Shown in pieces: positions 38,909-46,881 of a DNA stretch of 46,881 bases. Every line of letters starts with the position of its first letter. The stretch's first letter is position 1. The DNA is from an uncultured Oscillospiraceae bacterium. GTDB taxonomy: Bacteria; Bacillota; Clostridia; Oscillospirales; Oscillospiraceae. The notes beneath the pieces were generated by a model that worked only from the letters and a program-made list of their open reading frames with translations, did no database searches and was not told the origin of the DNA. The stretch is taken from assembly GCA_934591705.1 (NCBI GenBank), contig CAKTPM010000014.1:1-46881 (forward strand), in the 5' to 3' direction. The position numbers and the translations under genes are program-made.

Positions 38909-39021
38909 GCGCCTGCCGGGAACCTCCGGCGGGCTTTCTCCGTCAAAAAAATACCGCGTCCGCCGCCGGGGAGAGGGGAGAAGGGCCCCGGAATTTTCAA
39001 AAGAAAGAAATCATTTCTTGT

Positions 39022-39050
39022 TGCCATCGGGAAAAAAAGAAGATATAATG
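39022..39050 (+). promoter_or_regulatory. Promoter of the ftsEX operon
   Basis: TTGCCA (39022-39027), a 17-bp spacer and TATAAT (39045-39050), about 60 bp upstream of ftsE. Confidence 0.7.
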
Positions 39051-39113
39051 TAGGACAGATCGGCTGCGCATCGCAGGCCGAGGACGCAAAACCGAACATC
39101 GAGGGAAAACAGA

Positions 39114-39800
39114 ATGATTCAACTGAAGGACGCAAAAAAGACATACGACAACGGCACCGAGGCCATCCGGGGCGTCAGCTTCCGGATCGACGACGGCGAG
39201 TTCGTTTTTTTGGTAGGCCCCAGCGGCAGCGGCAAGTCCACCCTCATCAAAATGCTCACCGGGGAGATCGTCCCCACGGCGGGCCGGGTGCAGATCAACG
39301 GCTTTTCCATGAGCCGCATCAGCGACAGGCAGCTGCCCTACATGCGCCGGACCATCGGCGTGGTATTTCAGGATTTCCGCCTCATCGGCAGCAAGACCGT
39401 GTATGAGAACCTGGCCCTGGCCATGCGGGCGGTGGACGCCTCCCCCCGGGAGGTGCGCCAGCGGATCCCCTATGTGATGGATCTGGTGGGGCTCACCGGC
39501 AAGGAGGACCACTATCCCGACGAGCTCTCCGGCGGCGAGCAGCAGCGGGTGGCCATTGCCCGGGCCCTGGTGAATAACCCCAGCACCATCGTGGCCGACG
39601 AGCCCACCGGCAACTTAGACCCCGCCCGCTCTCTGGAGATCATGACGCTCTTGGAGCGCATCAACGCCCTGGGCACCACGGTGATCGTGGTGACCCATGA
39701 AAAGGGCCTTGTGAACCTCTTCAGCAAGCGCGTGGTGTTTCTGGAGGAGGGCCGGGTGGTAGGCGACGGCATGGGCGGCTACGGAGGAGGACAGGCATGA
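39114..39800 (+). CDS. ftsE: Cell division ATP-binding protein FtsE
   Basis: A 228-residue ABC ATPase. Walker A is VGPSGSGKSTLIKML, Q-loop VFQDFRL, signature DELSGGEQQRVAIARAL, Walker B IVADEPTGNLDP, and the H-loop THEKGLV. The N-terminus MIQLKDAKKTYDNG is typical of FtsE. With FtsX it forms a non-transport ABC complex that activates a periplasmic or extracellular peptidoglycan hydrolase, here most likely the M23 protein encoded two genes on. Its last 4 bp overlap the ftsX start (ATGA). It is the first gene of a three-gene operon. Confidence 0.96.
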   Translation: MIQLKDAKKTYDNGTEAIRGVSFRIDDGEFVFLVGPSGSGKSTLIKMLTGEIVPTAGRVQINGFSMSRISDRQLPYMRRTIGVVFQDFRLIGSKTVYENLALAMRAVDASPREVRQRIPYVMDLVGLTGKEDHYPDELSGGEQQRVAIARALVNNPSTIVADEPTGNLDPARSLEIMTLLERINALGTTVIVVTHEKGLVNLFSKRVVFLEEGRVVGDGMGGYGGGQA

Positions 39801-40681
39801 AACACAACTTCGGATACTTCTTCCGGGAGGGCGCCAGAAACATGCTCTCCCACGGCTTCATGTCCTTTGCCGCCGTCACCAGCACCGTGGCGTGCCTGCT
39901 CATCATGGGCACCTTTTCCCTCATTGCCTACAACGCCGCCATGAACCTGGAGACCCTCCAGAAGGAGAACGCCGTGGTGGGCTTCGTGGACGAGGACCTG
40001 AGCATGGCCCAGGCCCAGGCCCTGGAGGATACCATTAAAAAGATAGACGGCGCCGGCGAGGTGACCTTCATCTCCCGGCAGGAGGCCCGGGATGAGTATG
40101 TGGAGAAATACGACACCGACGACCTCTATGAATCCCTGGACGCCAGCGTCTTTCGCCACCGCTATATGGTGAAGCTGGCCGACCCCGAGAAGCTCCCGGC
40201 GGTGAAGCACGACCTGGAGGAGGTCCCCGGCATCGTCAAGGTCCGGGCGGACGAGATGATCGCCGCCGGCTTTACCACGGTGCGCAATGTGGCGGCGGTG
40301 ATCTCCGTGGCCCTCATCGGCATTTTGCTGATCGTGTCGCTGTTCATCATCTCCAACACCATCAAGCTCACCACCTTTGACCGGCGGGACGAGATCGCCA
40401 TTGAGCGGATGGTGGGCGCCACCAATGCCTTTATCCGCTGGCCCTTTGTATTCGAGGGCCTGCTGCTGGGGCTCCTGGGCGCCGTCATTGCCTTCGCCCT
40501 GCAGTGGGGCCTCTATGCGCTATTGGCCCGGGGCATCGCCGGCAGCGATACCCTGCGGCTCATCAGCGTGGTAAGCTTTGGCAAGATCTGGGGCCCCGTG
40601 GCCGGCGTTTTCGCCGTGGCGGGCCTCATCATCGGCGTGCTGGGCAGCTTGATGGCCATCCGCCGCTTCCTGAAGGTGTAA
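39797..40681 (+). CDS. ftsX: Cell division protein FtsX
   Basis: A 294-residue membrane protein with the FtsX layout: cytoplasmic N-terminus (GYFFREGARNMLSHGFMSFAAV), a first transmembrane helix at about 24-45 and an extracellular domain to about 165. Three more helices follow at about 168-190, 215-240 and 262-285. The conserved cytoplasmic loop IKLTTFDRRDEIAIERMVGATNAFI follows helix 2. The extracellular domain binds the hydrolase activator. It starts within the ftsE stop and is followed 3 bp later by the M23 gene. Confidence 0.95.
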   Translation: MKHNFGYFFREGARNMLSHGFMSFAAVTSTVACLLIMGTFSLIAYNAAMNLETLQKENAVVGFVDEDLSMAQAQALEDTIKKIDGAGEVTFISRQEARDEYVEKYDTDDLYESLDASVFRHRYMVKLADPEKLPAVKHDLEEVPGIVKVRADEMIAAGFTTVRNVAAVISVALIGILLIVSLFIISNTIKLTTFDRRDEIAIERMVGATNAFIRWPFVFEGLLLGLLGAVIAFALQWGLYALLARGIAGSDTLRLISVVSFGKIWGPVAGVFAVAGLIIGVLGSLMAIRRFLKV

Positions 40682-40684
40682 GCT

Positions 40685-41869
40685 ATGACAATGAAAAGAA
40701 GCAGAAAAATGAGAGCCCTGGCCTTCTGCGGCGCCCTTCTGATGAGCGTCTCCCTCTGGCCGTCCCCCCGGGCCTATGCCGACGAGAAGGACGACAAGAA
40801 GGCCGCCTATCAGCAGACCATCAGCCAGTACCAGCAGCAGATCGACCAGAAGAAGAAGGAGCTGGAGGAGGCCAACAAAAAGCTGGCGGACGCCAAGAAG
40901 AACACCTCCAACACCAAAAGCCAGCTCAACGCCATGCAGAACCGCAACGCCATCCTCCAGGGGGAGATCAACCTCATCGATGAGCAGATCACCACCACCG
41001 AGGACGCCATCGCCGAGAACAAGGCCAACGAGGCGTCCCAGGAGGAGCTGTTCCACAAGCAGGTGCGCATGGAGGAGGAGGCCGGGGACATCTCCTACTG
41101 GTCGGTGCTCTTCCGGGCCACCGGCATGGCGGATCTGCTGGCCCGCATCGACTTTGTCAACGAGATCATGGACTACAACAGCTCCGTCATCGAGAATCTG
41201 CGGAGCATCCGGGCGGATCTGGAGGAGCAGGAAAACCAGCTCAAGCACCAGATGGATGAAAAGGACGCCGCCCAGAAGGTGCTGGCGGGGCAGATGGAGG
41301 AGACCACAAAGGTCTATAACGACTATAAAAAGACCCAGGAGGGTCTCCAGGCGGAGTACGACATGATCGCCGCTGAGGAGCGGGATCTGGAAAAGACCCT
41401 GGCCCAGGTGGAGAAGGAGGCCATCGCCTTAGGCGTTACCGGCGGCAGCTCCGGCGGCTACATCTGGCCCATCAAGGTCAACCCCATCTACATCACCTCC
41501 AAGTTCGGCTACCGGCCCCGTCCCACCGCCGGGGCCAGCACCCTGCACAACGGCATCGACATCGGCGTGAGCTATGTGCCGGTATACGCCGCCAAGGCGG
41601 GCACCGTGACCTTTGTGCAGGCCACCAACACCGGCTATGGCTTCGGCCGCTGGATCACCATCTCCCACGGCCAGGGCTACAGCACCATCTACGGCCACCT
41701 GAACCGGGTGGATGTGAAGGTGGGCGATGTGGTGTCCCAGGGCCAGCAGATCGCCCAGTCCGGCAACGCGGGCACCTCCACGGGGCCCCATCTGGACTTC
41801 CGCATCATTGAGGCAGGAAGTTATGTAAACCCCCTCAGCTATCTCAGCGGCTATACGCTCCTGTGCTGA
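40685..41869 (+). CDS. Coiled-coil M23 peptidase (EnvC/PcsB-like partner of FtsEX)
   Basis: A 394-residue secreted protein. A signal peptide (LAFCGALLMSVSLWPSPRAYAD) is followed by a long coiled coil to about residue 240 (QQTISQYQQQIDQKKKELEEANK and later heptads), then a Gly/Ser linker. The C-terminal LytM domain has LHNGIDIGV, ISHGQGYSTIYGHL and GPHLDFRI, so the zinc residues H, D and H appear intact. The protein may therefore itself cleave peptidoglycan, unlike E. coli EnvC, which only activates amidases. It sits 3 bp after ftsX, as in the PcsB arrangement of Firmicutes, and would be switched on by FtsEX at the division site. Confidence 0.93.
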   Translation: MTMKRSRKMRALAFCGALLMSVSLWPSPRAYADEKDDKKAAYQQTISQYQQQIDQKKKELEEANKKLADAKKNTSNTKSQLNAMQNRNAILQGEINLIDEQITTTEDAIAENKANEASQEELFHKQVRMEEEAGDISYWSVLFRATGMADLLARIDFVNEIMDYNSSVIENLRSIRADLEEQENQLKHQMDEKDAAQKVLAGQMEETTKVYNDYKKTQEGLQAEYDMIAAEERDLEKTLAQVEKEAIALGVTGGSSGGYIWPIKVNPIYITSKFGYRPRPTAGASTLHNGIDIGVSYVPVYAAKAGTVTFVQATNTGYGFGRWITISHGQGYSTIYGHLNRVDVKVGDVVSQGQQIAQSGNAGTSTGPHLDFRIIEAGSYVNPLSYLSGYTLLC

Positions 41870-41885
41870 AGACGACAAATTGCAC

Positions 41886-41931
41886 GCATCCCTCCCGCTA
41901 TACTGTGGCGGGAGGGATGCCTTTTGCTTTT
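41886..41931 (+). terminator. Terminator of the ftsEX operon
   Basis: A 13-bp perfect stem, GCATCCCTCCCGC/GCGGGAGGGATGC, with a 9-nt loop is followed by CTTTTGCTTTT. The 3' arm also contains the likely ribosome binding site of the next gene. Confidence 0.75.
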
Positions 41932-42574
41932 GTGGATCACGGAGGGGGAGGGGACTGCTCTGGGCCCCGTGACGGTGGAGGGAGCCCGGCTCTGCCGGGC
42001 GGTATTGCCCGGGGCGGGCCTTCTTTGGCGGCAGCGCCGGGGGCTGCTCTGGCGGCGGATACGGCGCCTGGGCTTTCGCCGGGCGGTCATGGCTCCGGCG
42101 CTGTGCGCCGAGGCGGCGCAATACGGCGTGGCGCCCCTGTCCCCGGCGGCCCTGCGCCGGGCGCTTTTGCCCCAGCTCTATGAGCAATGCGCCGTCTGCA
42201 CCGCTCCCGCCGCCGCCCTGCGGGCCCCCTATGCCGATGGAGCGGTGTATGAGGCGGCGGCCTTTTTGGCCCGGCGGGTGCGGTATCTGCAGCTGGAGAT
42301 CCCCCGGGGCGCCGAGGCGCTGGCGGACTTCCTGCGGCGGGAGTACGGCCTGTGTGACTCCGGGGCGGGGCTGGCGGTATGCGGTGGCGTGAGCTTCTCC
42401 GGGCCGCCCCGGTGCGCCGAGGTGTGCCTGGGGGAGGACGGCTGGCTCTATCAGCAGGCGGCCTATACCCTGAACGGCCGGCCGATCCCCGAGGAGCTGC
42501 TGGCGGCCCTGTGGGAGACCGGGGCGGTGCAGCCGGCGGAAATTCGCGTGACATCGGTGGCGGGCCGGGCTTGA
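41924..42574 (+). CDS. Unknown protein, rare-start candidate
   Basis: An open frame of up to 216 residues with strongly core-like codon use, so it is likely real. A TTG at 41924 follows GGAGGG by 7 nt, but that site lies in the stem of the previous terminator; an internal GTG at about 41969 is another option. The first 60 residues are very rich in Arg, Leu and Gly (LLWRQRRGLLWRRIRRLGFRR). The rest is a mixed alpha/beta domain with pairs of Cys (EQCAVCTAP). I do not recognise it. The consensus promoter of greA overlaps its stop codon. It could be a small nucleic-acid-interacting protein, but nothing proves this. Confidence 0.6.
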   Translation: MLLWITEGEGTALGPVTVEGARLCRAVLPGAGLLWRQRRGLLWRRIRRLGFRRAVMAPALCAEAAQYGVAPLSPAALRRALLPQLYEQCAVCTAPAAALRAPYADGAVYEAAAFLARRVRYLQLEIPRGAEALADFLRREYGLCDSGAGLAVCGGVSFSGPPRCAEVCLGEDGWLYQQAAYTLNGRPIPEELLAALWETGAVQPAEIRVTSVAGRA

Positions 42575-42599
42575 CACCGGGCGGTAAAGAAAGTATAAT
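42571..42599 (+). promoter_or_regulatory. Consensus promoter of greA-lysS
   Basis: TTGACA (42571-42576), a 17-bp spacer and TATAAT (42594-42599) match the consensus perfectly. The -35 overlaps the stop codon of the upstream frame. Confidence 0.92.
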
Positions 42600-42671
42600 A
42601 CGATATCTAATACTGGGTACTTATGGGTACATTAGACCGTTTTCGGTTATCATAGAAAGGATGTGTGCAGC

Positions 42672-43145
42672 ATGGCAAAGGAATTCAAAATGAGCCAGGA
42701 GCGCTACGACGAACTGAAAAAGGAACTGGAATACAGCAAGACCACCCGTGCCGACGAGATCGCCGAGCTCATCAAGGAGGCCCGGGGCTTCGGTGACCTC
42801 AGCGAAAACAGCGAGTATGACGAGGCGAAAAATGAGCAGGGCAAGCTCTATTCCCGCATCGCCGAGCTGGAGGATATCCTGCTGCACGCCGTGATCGTGG
42901 ACGAGGCCGAAAACAGCGACAAGGTCGCCATCGGCGTGCTGGTCACCGTCATGAATCTGGACACCGGCAAGGCAATGCCCGCCTATAAGATCGTGGGCTC
43001 CCAGGAGGCGGATGTCATGAACCGCTGCATCTCCGAGGATTCCCCCTTCGGCAAGGCCCTGGTGGGCCACAGCGTAGGCGACGAGGTCTCCGTGGAGGCC
43101 CCGAAGGGCACGATCCGCTACCGCATCGAGAAGATCGAAAGATAA
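42672..43145 (+). CDS. greA: Transcription elongation factor GreA
   Basis: A 157-residue factor that enters the RNA polymerase secondary channel and stimulates cleavage of backtracked RNA. The N-terminal coiled coil has the tip acidic pair in DLSENSEYDEAKNEQ. The C-terminal FKBP-like domain includes the SDKVAIGVLVTVMNLDTGK and GHSVGDEVSVEAPKGTIRYRIEKI blocks. The length is exactly typical. The ATG at 42672 is chosen over an in-frame GTG at 42663 that is too close to AAAGGA. It is co-transcribed with lysS, as in many Firmicutes. Confidence 0.97.
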   Translation: MAKEFKMSQERYDELKKELEYSKTTRADEIAELIKEARGFGDLSENSEYDEAKNEQGKLYSRIAELEDILLHAVIVDEAENSDKVAIGVLVTVMNLDTGKAMPAYKIVGSQEADVMNRCISEDSPFGKALVGHSVGDEVSVEAPKGTIRYRIEKIER

Positions 43146-43163
43146 TAGAAAGGAGACACCACC

Positions 43164-44660
43164 ATGGCAGAACAGGTCAGGGAAAACAACGAACAGGAGC
43201 TGCGGGAAATTCTCAAAATCCGCCGCGACAAGCTCAAGGCCCTGCAGGACGAGGGCCGCGATCCCTTTGCCATCACCACCTTTGATGTGACCCACCATGT
43301 CCAGGAGCTGAAGGACAACTTCGACGCCATGGAGGGCCAGGAGGTCTCCGTGGCGGGCCGGCTGATGTCCAAGCGCGGCATGGGCAAGGTGAGCTTCTGC
43401 GACCTGCAGGATAAATCCGGCCGGATGCAGCTCTATGCCCGCCGGGACGAGATGGACGAGGCGGCCTATGACCGCTTCAAGAAATTCGACATCGGCGACA
43501 TCGTGGGCGTCAAGGGCGAGGTGTTCCGCACCCAGCGGGGAGAGATGTCCGTCCGCTGCCGGGAGGTCACCCTGCTGAGCAAGTCCCTGCAGCCCCTGCC
43601 CGAGAAGTTCCACGGCCTCACCGACAAGGAGCTTCGCTACCGCCAGCGGTATGTGGACCTGATCATGAACCCCGAGAGCCGGCGGAACTTCGAGATCCGC
43701 AGCAAGTTCGTGGCCTATCTGCGCCGCTATCTGGACTCCCTGGGCTTCATGGAGGTGGAGACCCCGGTCCTGAGCCCCATCGCCGGCGGCGCCAACGCCC
43801 GGCCCTTCATCACCCACCACAACACCCTGGATATCGACATGTATATGCGCATCGCCACGGAGCTGCACCTGAAGCGGCTCATCGTGGGCGGCCTGGAGCG
43901 CGTGTATGAGGTGGGCCGCATCTTCCGCAATGAGGGCATGGACACCAAGCACAACCCGGAGTTCACCACCTGCGAGCTCTACCAGGCCTATACCGACCTC
44001 CACGGTATGATGGATATTCTGGAGAACATCCTCTCCGGTGCCGCCAAGGAGATCCTGGGCACCTACCAGGTCCGCTGGCTGGGCCAGGACATCGACCTGA
44101 CCCCCGGCTGGCGCCGCATGACCATGGCCGACGCCGTGAAGGAATACGCCGGCGTGGACTTCATGGCCTGCGAGGGTGACGCCGACGCTGCCGTGGCCCT
44201 GGCCGAGAGCATCAAGGTGGACATGGAGAATGTGCCCCACACCTGGGGTAACGCCCTCTACGAGACCTTTGATCAGAAGGTGGAGGAAAAGCTCATCCAG
44301 CCCACCTTCATCACCATGTATCCCGTGGAGGTAAGCCCCCTGGCCAAGCGCAGCCCCAGGGACCGCTATCTCACCGAGCGCTATGAGATGTTCATCTGCG
44401 GCTGTGAGATGGGCAACGCCTTCAGCGAGCTCAACGACCCCATCGACCAGTACGAGCGCTTCAAGGCCCAGGCCGCCAAGCGCGCCGAGGGCGATGAGGA
44501 GGCCGACATGATGGATGAGGATTTCGTCCTGGCCCTGGAGTACGGCATGCCCCCCACCGGCGGCCTGGGCTTCGGTATCGACCGCTGCTCCATGATGCTC
44601 TGCGGCACCGACTCTATCCGCGATGTGATCCTCTTCCCCACCATGAAGCCCCTGGACTAA
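43164..44660 (+). CDS. lysS: Lysyl-tRNA synthetase, class II
   Basis: A 498-residue enzyme charging tRNA-Lys. The N-terminal OB-fold anticodon-binding domain spans about 50-160 (VSVAGRLMSKRGMGKVSFCDLQDKSG). The catalytic core carries class II motif 1 around EVETPVLSPIAGGANARPFITHHN, motif 2 around FRNEGMDTKHNPEFT and motif 3 GLGFGIDRCSMMLCG. GAAAGGAGACACC precedes ATG. It follows greA by 18 bp. Its length and order of motifs match bacterial LysS, and no T-box leader is seen upstream. Confidence 0.97.
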   Translation: MAEQVRENNEQELREILKIRRDKLKALQDEGRDPFAITTFDVTHHVQELKDNFDAMEGQEVSVAGRLMSKRGMGKVSFCDLQDKSGRMQLYARRDEMDEAAYDRFKKFDIGDIVGVKGEVFRTQRGEMSVRCREVTLLSKSLQPLPEKFHGLTDKELRYRQRYVDLIMNPESRRNFEIRSKFVAYLRRYLDSLGFMEVETPVLSPIAGGANARPFITHHNTLDIDMYMRIATELHLKRLIVGGLERVYEVGRIFRNEGMDTKHNPEFTTCELYQAYTDLHGMMDILENILSGAAKEILGTYQVRWLGQDIDLTPGWRRMTMADAVKEYAGVDFMACEGDADAAVALAESIKVDMENVPHTWGNALYETFDQKVEEKLIQPTFITMYPVEVSPLAKRSPRDRYLTERYEMFICGCEMGNAFSELNDPIDQYERFKAQAAKRAEGDEEADMMDEDFVLALEYGMPPTGGLGFGIDRCSMMLCGTDSIRDVILFPTMKPLD

Positions 44661-44681
44661 AACCGCATAACACAACCCCCC

Positions 44682-44713
44682 GGCGGGCGGCTCACAGGAG
44701 CCGCCCGCCTTTT
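44682..44713 (+). terminator. Terminator of greA-lysS
   Basis: A 12-bp perfect stem, GGCGGGCGGCTC/GAGCCGCCCGCC, with an ACAG loop is followed by TTTT. Confidence 0.88.
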
Positions 44714-44848
44714 GCGTCCAAGCATCGCTTTTTGCAGGAGGCACACCAAAATTATGCAGGAAGAAGTGAGAATCCTGCAAAATATCCCGGTAAAACCGGG
44801 ACTGACGGGGAAGGAATGAAAAAAATTTGAAATTTAGAAAAATAATAC

Positions 44849-44877
44849 TTGCAAAACGAAGGTGCCCGTGCTATGAT
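44849..44877 (+). promoter_or_regulatory. Promoter of the TRAP transporter genes
   Basis: TTGCAA (44849-44854), a 17-bp spacer and TATGAT (44872-44877). A small hairpin CCCCGG/CCGGGG follows in the leader at about 44894-44909. Confidence 0.7.
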
Positions 44878-44937
44878 GCCACTTGTAAACGATCCCCGGT
44901 GTGCCGGGGACGAAAAAACCGGAAGGAAGTTCAGATC

Positions 44938-45939
44938 ATGAAAAAGATTTTTTGTTTGCTCCTGGCGCTGGTAATGGCGCTTTCCCTGGTGGCCTGCGGC
45001 GGCACCGCCGATGACGGCGGCAAGACCCCTGCCGCCGCCAAGCTGCGCTTTGTCACCGGCGGCGAGTCCGGCACCTATTACGGCTTCGGCTCCGTGCTGG
45101 CCAACCACGCCACCAACAACGCCGGTGTGAGCGTTGTGGCCCTGTCCAGCGACGGCTCCAAGGCCAATGTCATCTCTCTGGAGGAGAAGGAGGCCGAGCT
45201 GGGCTTCTGCCAGTCCGATGTGATGGCCTATGCCTATAACGGCACCAACATCTTCGCCGATGCCGGCAAGGTGGACTGCTTCTCCGTGCTGGGCGCTCTT
45301 TACACCGAGCAGGTGCAGATCGTCACCACCAACCCCGACATCAAGTCCGTGGCTGACCTGGAAGGCAAGAGCGTGTCCGTGGGCGCCCCTGCCTCCGGCG
45401 TGTACTTCAACGCCGTGGATATCTTGAGCGCCTATGGCATCGGTGACCGCGACGCCGACGGCAAGTTCACCAAGATCAATGCCACCTATCAGTCCTTCAG
45501 CGACAGCGCCGACGCTCTGAAGAACGGCCAGATCGACGCCGCCTTCATTGTGGCCGGCGCCCCCACCACCGCCGTCACCGACCTTGCCACCACCAAGAGC
45601 GTGAGCTTGGTCTCCCTGGATGACGAGCACATTGAAAAGCTCCTGGCCTCCTCTCCCTACTACACCAAGTGCACCATCTCTGCCGACACCTATAATATGG
45701 CCGCCGATGTGACCACCGTGGGCGTGGGCGCCGTGGTGCTGGTACGGGACGATGTGCCCGAGGACGCCGTCTATGCCCTTTGCGCGGACATCTTCGATGA
45801 TCCCGCCTCCCTGGCCAGCACCCACGGAAAGTATGCCGAGGTCACCCTGGATTACGGCGCCTCCATGACCGCCGTGCCCTATCATCCCGGCGCTGCCAAG
45901 TACTTCGCCGACAAGGGCTTCACCGTTCCGACCAAGTAA
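44938..45939 (+). CDS. TAXI-family TRAP transporter receptor
   Basis: A 333-residue lipoprotein. MKKIFCLLLALVMALSLVAC gives lipidated C20. The mature part is TAXI type: LRFVTGGESGTYYGFGSVLAN, ELGFCQSDVMAYAYNG, VSVGAPASGVYFNAVDIL and YNMAADVTTVGVGAVVLVRDDVPEDAVYALC. TAXI receptors capture dicarboxylates such as glutamate, malate or similar ligands for a fused membrane protein, whose gene begins 113 bp downstream here. AAGGAAGTTCAGATC precedes ATG. It has its own promoter. The ligand cannot be fixed by sequence. Confidence 0.93.
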   Translation: MKKIFCLLLALVMALSLVACGGTADDGGKTPAAAKLRFVTGGESGTYYGFGSVLANHATNNAGVSVVALSSDGSKANVISLEEKEAELGFCQSDVMAYAYNGTNIFADAGKVDCFSVLGALYTEQVQIVTTNPDIKSVADLEGKSVSVGAPASGVYFNAVDILSAYGIGDRDADGKFTKINATYQSFSDSADALKNGQIDAAFIVAGAPTTAVTDLATTKSVSLVSLDDEHIEKLLASSPYYTKCTISADTYNMAADVTTVGVGAVVLVRDDVPEDAVYALCADIFDDPASLASTHGKYAEVTLDYGASMTAVPYHPGAAKYFADKGFTVPTK

Positions 45940-45960
45940 AAAGATCCGGGCCTTTCCCGG

Positions 45961-45990
45961 GACTGCGGCGGGATGGCTCCCGCCGCAGTC
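45961..45990 (+). terminator. Hairpin between receptor and permease genes
   Basis: A 13-bp perfect stem, GACTGCGGCGGGA/TCCCGCCGCAGTC, with a 4-nt loop has no T-run after it. It probably protects or partly attenuates the message so that more receptor than permease is made. Confidence 0.6.
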
Positions 45991-46052
45991 CGCGGCCCGC
46001 TCTGCGCCAACTGTCCCCGGCCCCGGAAAATTGAGAGTTTTTGGAGAGAGAT

Positions 46053-46881
46053 ATGAGCTTTTTTAAGAAAAAACCCGATACCGCTCCGGCGGCGGACCCC
46101 CATGCCGAGGCGGATCTGGACGAGGTCATGCGCAAGTATGACCGGGAGTCCAATACCCGGATCTGGACCGGCTGGCGCAAGCTGGTCATCAAGATTTTCA
46201 TGGCGGCCTTCGCCGCCTACTGCATCGGCATGACGCTTTTTTCCACCGCCATGCCCGAGGTGCGCCTGCCGCTTTTCCTGTGCTTCATCGTGGTGGCGGG
46301 CTTTTTGAATTACCCCGTAAAAAAAGGCGCGGTGCGCCCGGACCGCATGCCCTGGTATGACTTCGTTCTCATGCTCCTGGGGGCGGCGTGCTTCCTCTAC
46401 TTTGCCGCCAACGCTCTGCCCATCATTCAGTCCGCCGGACGCCTGGCCCCCTATCAGGTGGCCATCGGCGTGGTGGGCATCCTGGTGCTGATGGAGCTGT
46501 GCCGCCGGTGCGTGGGCGTGCCCATTCTGCTGGTGGCCGGCGCGCTGCTGGTATATACCTTCATCAACAAGCTCGGCTATAACCCCGACTTCTATCAGGT
46601 GCTGCGCAAGGTGGTCTATCAACTCTTCTTCACCACCTCCGGCGTCATCGGTACCCCGGTGAATGTGTGCTACACCTATATTGTCCTGTTCATCATATTC
46701 GGCGCGTTTTTGGAGCGCACCGGCATCGCCAATTTCTTCATCAGTTTCGCCAACCGTCTGGCGGGCTGGTCCAGCGGCGGCCCCGCCAAGGTAGCGGTCA
46801 TCTCCTCCGCCCTGTGCGGCATGGTGTCCGGCTCCTCCGTGGGCAACACCGTCACCACCGGCTCCTTCACCATCCCCATGA
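46053..46881 (+). CDS. TRAP transporter fused permease, 5' part
   Basis: The first 276 codons of a membrane protein that runs off the window. The start is ATG at 46053 after GGAGAGAG. A soluble acidic-basic N-terminus of about 40 residues is followed by hydrophobic segments near 48-65, 72-88, 102-122 and 134-150 (the DctQ-like small subunit part). Then come VIGTPVNVCYTYIVLFIIFGAFLERTG and AKVAVISSALCGMVSGSSVGNTVTTGSFTIPM, the opening of the DctM-like part. This fused 4TM-12TM arrangement is characteristic of TAXI-type TRAP transporters. It would pair with the receptor just upstream in sodium- or proton-driven uptake. Confidence 0.92.
   Translation, partial: MSFFKKKPDTAPAADPHAEADLDEVMRKYDRESNTRIWTGWRKLVIKIFMAAFAAYCIGMTLFSTAMPEVRLPLFLCFIVVAGFLNYPVKKGAVRPDRMPWYDFVLMLLGAACFLYFAANALPIIQSAGRLAPYQVAIGVVGILVLMELCRRCVGVPILLVAGALLVYTFINKLGYNPDFYQVLRKVVYQLFFTTSGVIGTPVNVCYTYIVLFIIFGAFLERTGIANFFISFANRLAGWSSGGPAKVAVISSALCGMVSGSSVGNTVTTGSFTIPM

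Larger units (their letters stand above)
38622..39113. other. Gap holding the element's right end and ftsE promoter
   Basis: This 492-base gap contains no gene. Its left part (to 38849) is low-GC element DNA with the likely two-component promoter region, including GTAAAGAAATCTACATTTAC, a partial inverted repeat near 38733-38752. Then come the rlmD end copy, its terminator, and the ftsE promoter, each annotated separately. Confidence 0.6.

Noticed and set aside
42663..42671. GTG start of greA nine bases upstream
   Set aside because: It lies only 2 nt from the Shine-Dalgarno sequence; the ATG at 42672 gives the usual GreA length.

Overview
The window looks like chromosomal DNA from a high-GC, low-G+C-phylum anaerobe of the Clostridia, most likely an Oscillospirales-type gut bacterium. 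This is inference from gene content (a TAXI-type TRAP transporter, ferredoxin-like DUF362 protein, BMP nucleoside ABC transporter, FtsEX with a PcsB-like M23 partner, BlaI/BlaR1-like pair), strong AGGAGG ribosome binding sites and very GC-rich third codon positions. No rRNA, intact tRNA or CRISPR array was seen.

Bases 1-6600 are accessory DNA of mixed and lower GC. They hold a 555-base gene-free stretch with short repeats, a small PH-like unknown protein, an XRE regulator, a WYL regulator, two unknown membrane-associated proteins, an HD hydrolase, and a shortened relative of DNA polymerase PolC. The stretch ends at a tRNA 3'-end-like sequence ending in CCA followed by a terminator, which reads as the distal end of an island integrated into a tRNA gene whose intact copy would lie left of the window.

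Bases 6600-16700 are core-like: a zinc-ribbon membrane protein, Dus, a GIY-YIG protein with an apparently leaderless transcript, an unknown protein coupled to a PLP lyase, a DMT permease, an RluA-type pseudouridine synthase, a DUF362 ferredoxin, a TIM-barrel protein and an 8-oxoguanine deaminase-like amidohydrolase. Bases 16700-22300 carry a BMP-type nucleoside ABC transporter. Together with the deaminase this suggests uptake and salvage of purines, including oxidised guanine.

Bases 22300-29300 hold a lone tyrosine recombinase, two oligopeptide-binding lipoproteins, a BlaI/BlaR1-like pair with two clear operators, and pgeF. SecA follows on the minus strand with a duplicated 3' end. Next are an MBL/beta-CASP RNase and the 23S rRNA methyltransferase RlmD. 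The 3' end of rlmD is interrupted by a lower-GC block of about 3.5 kb (35349-38849) carrying a VanRS-like two-component system and a small ICE-type protein. The block is flanked by a 13-bp direct repeat, as expected for remnants of an integrative element.

Bases 39000-46881 hold ftsE, ftsX and an M23 murein hydrolase activator (septal peptidoglycan cleavage), an unknown gene, greA and lysS, then a TAXI TRAP receptor and the start of its fused permease, which runs off the window. A theme of the window is three insertion scars at gene 3' ends (a tRNA, secA, rlmD).
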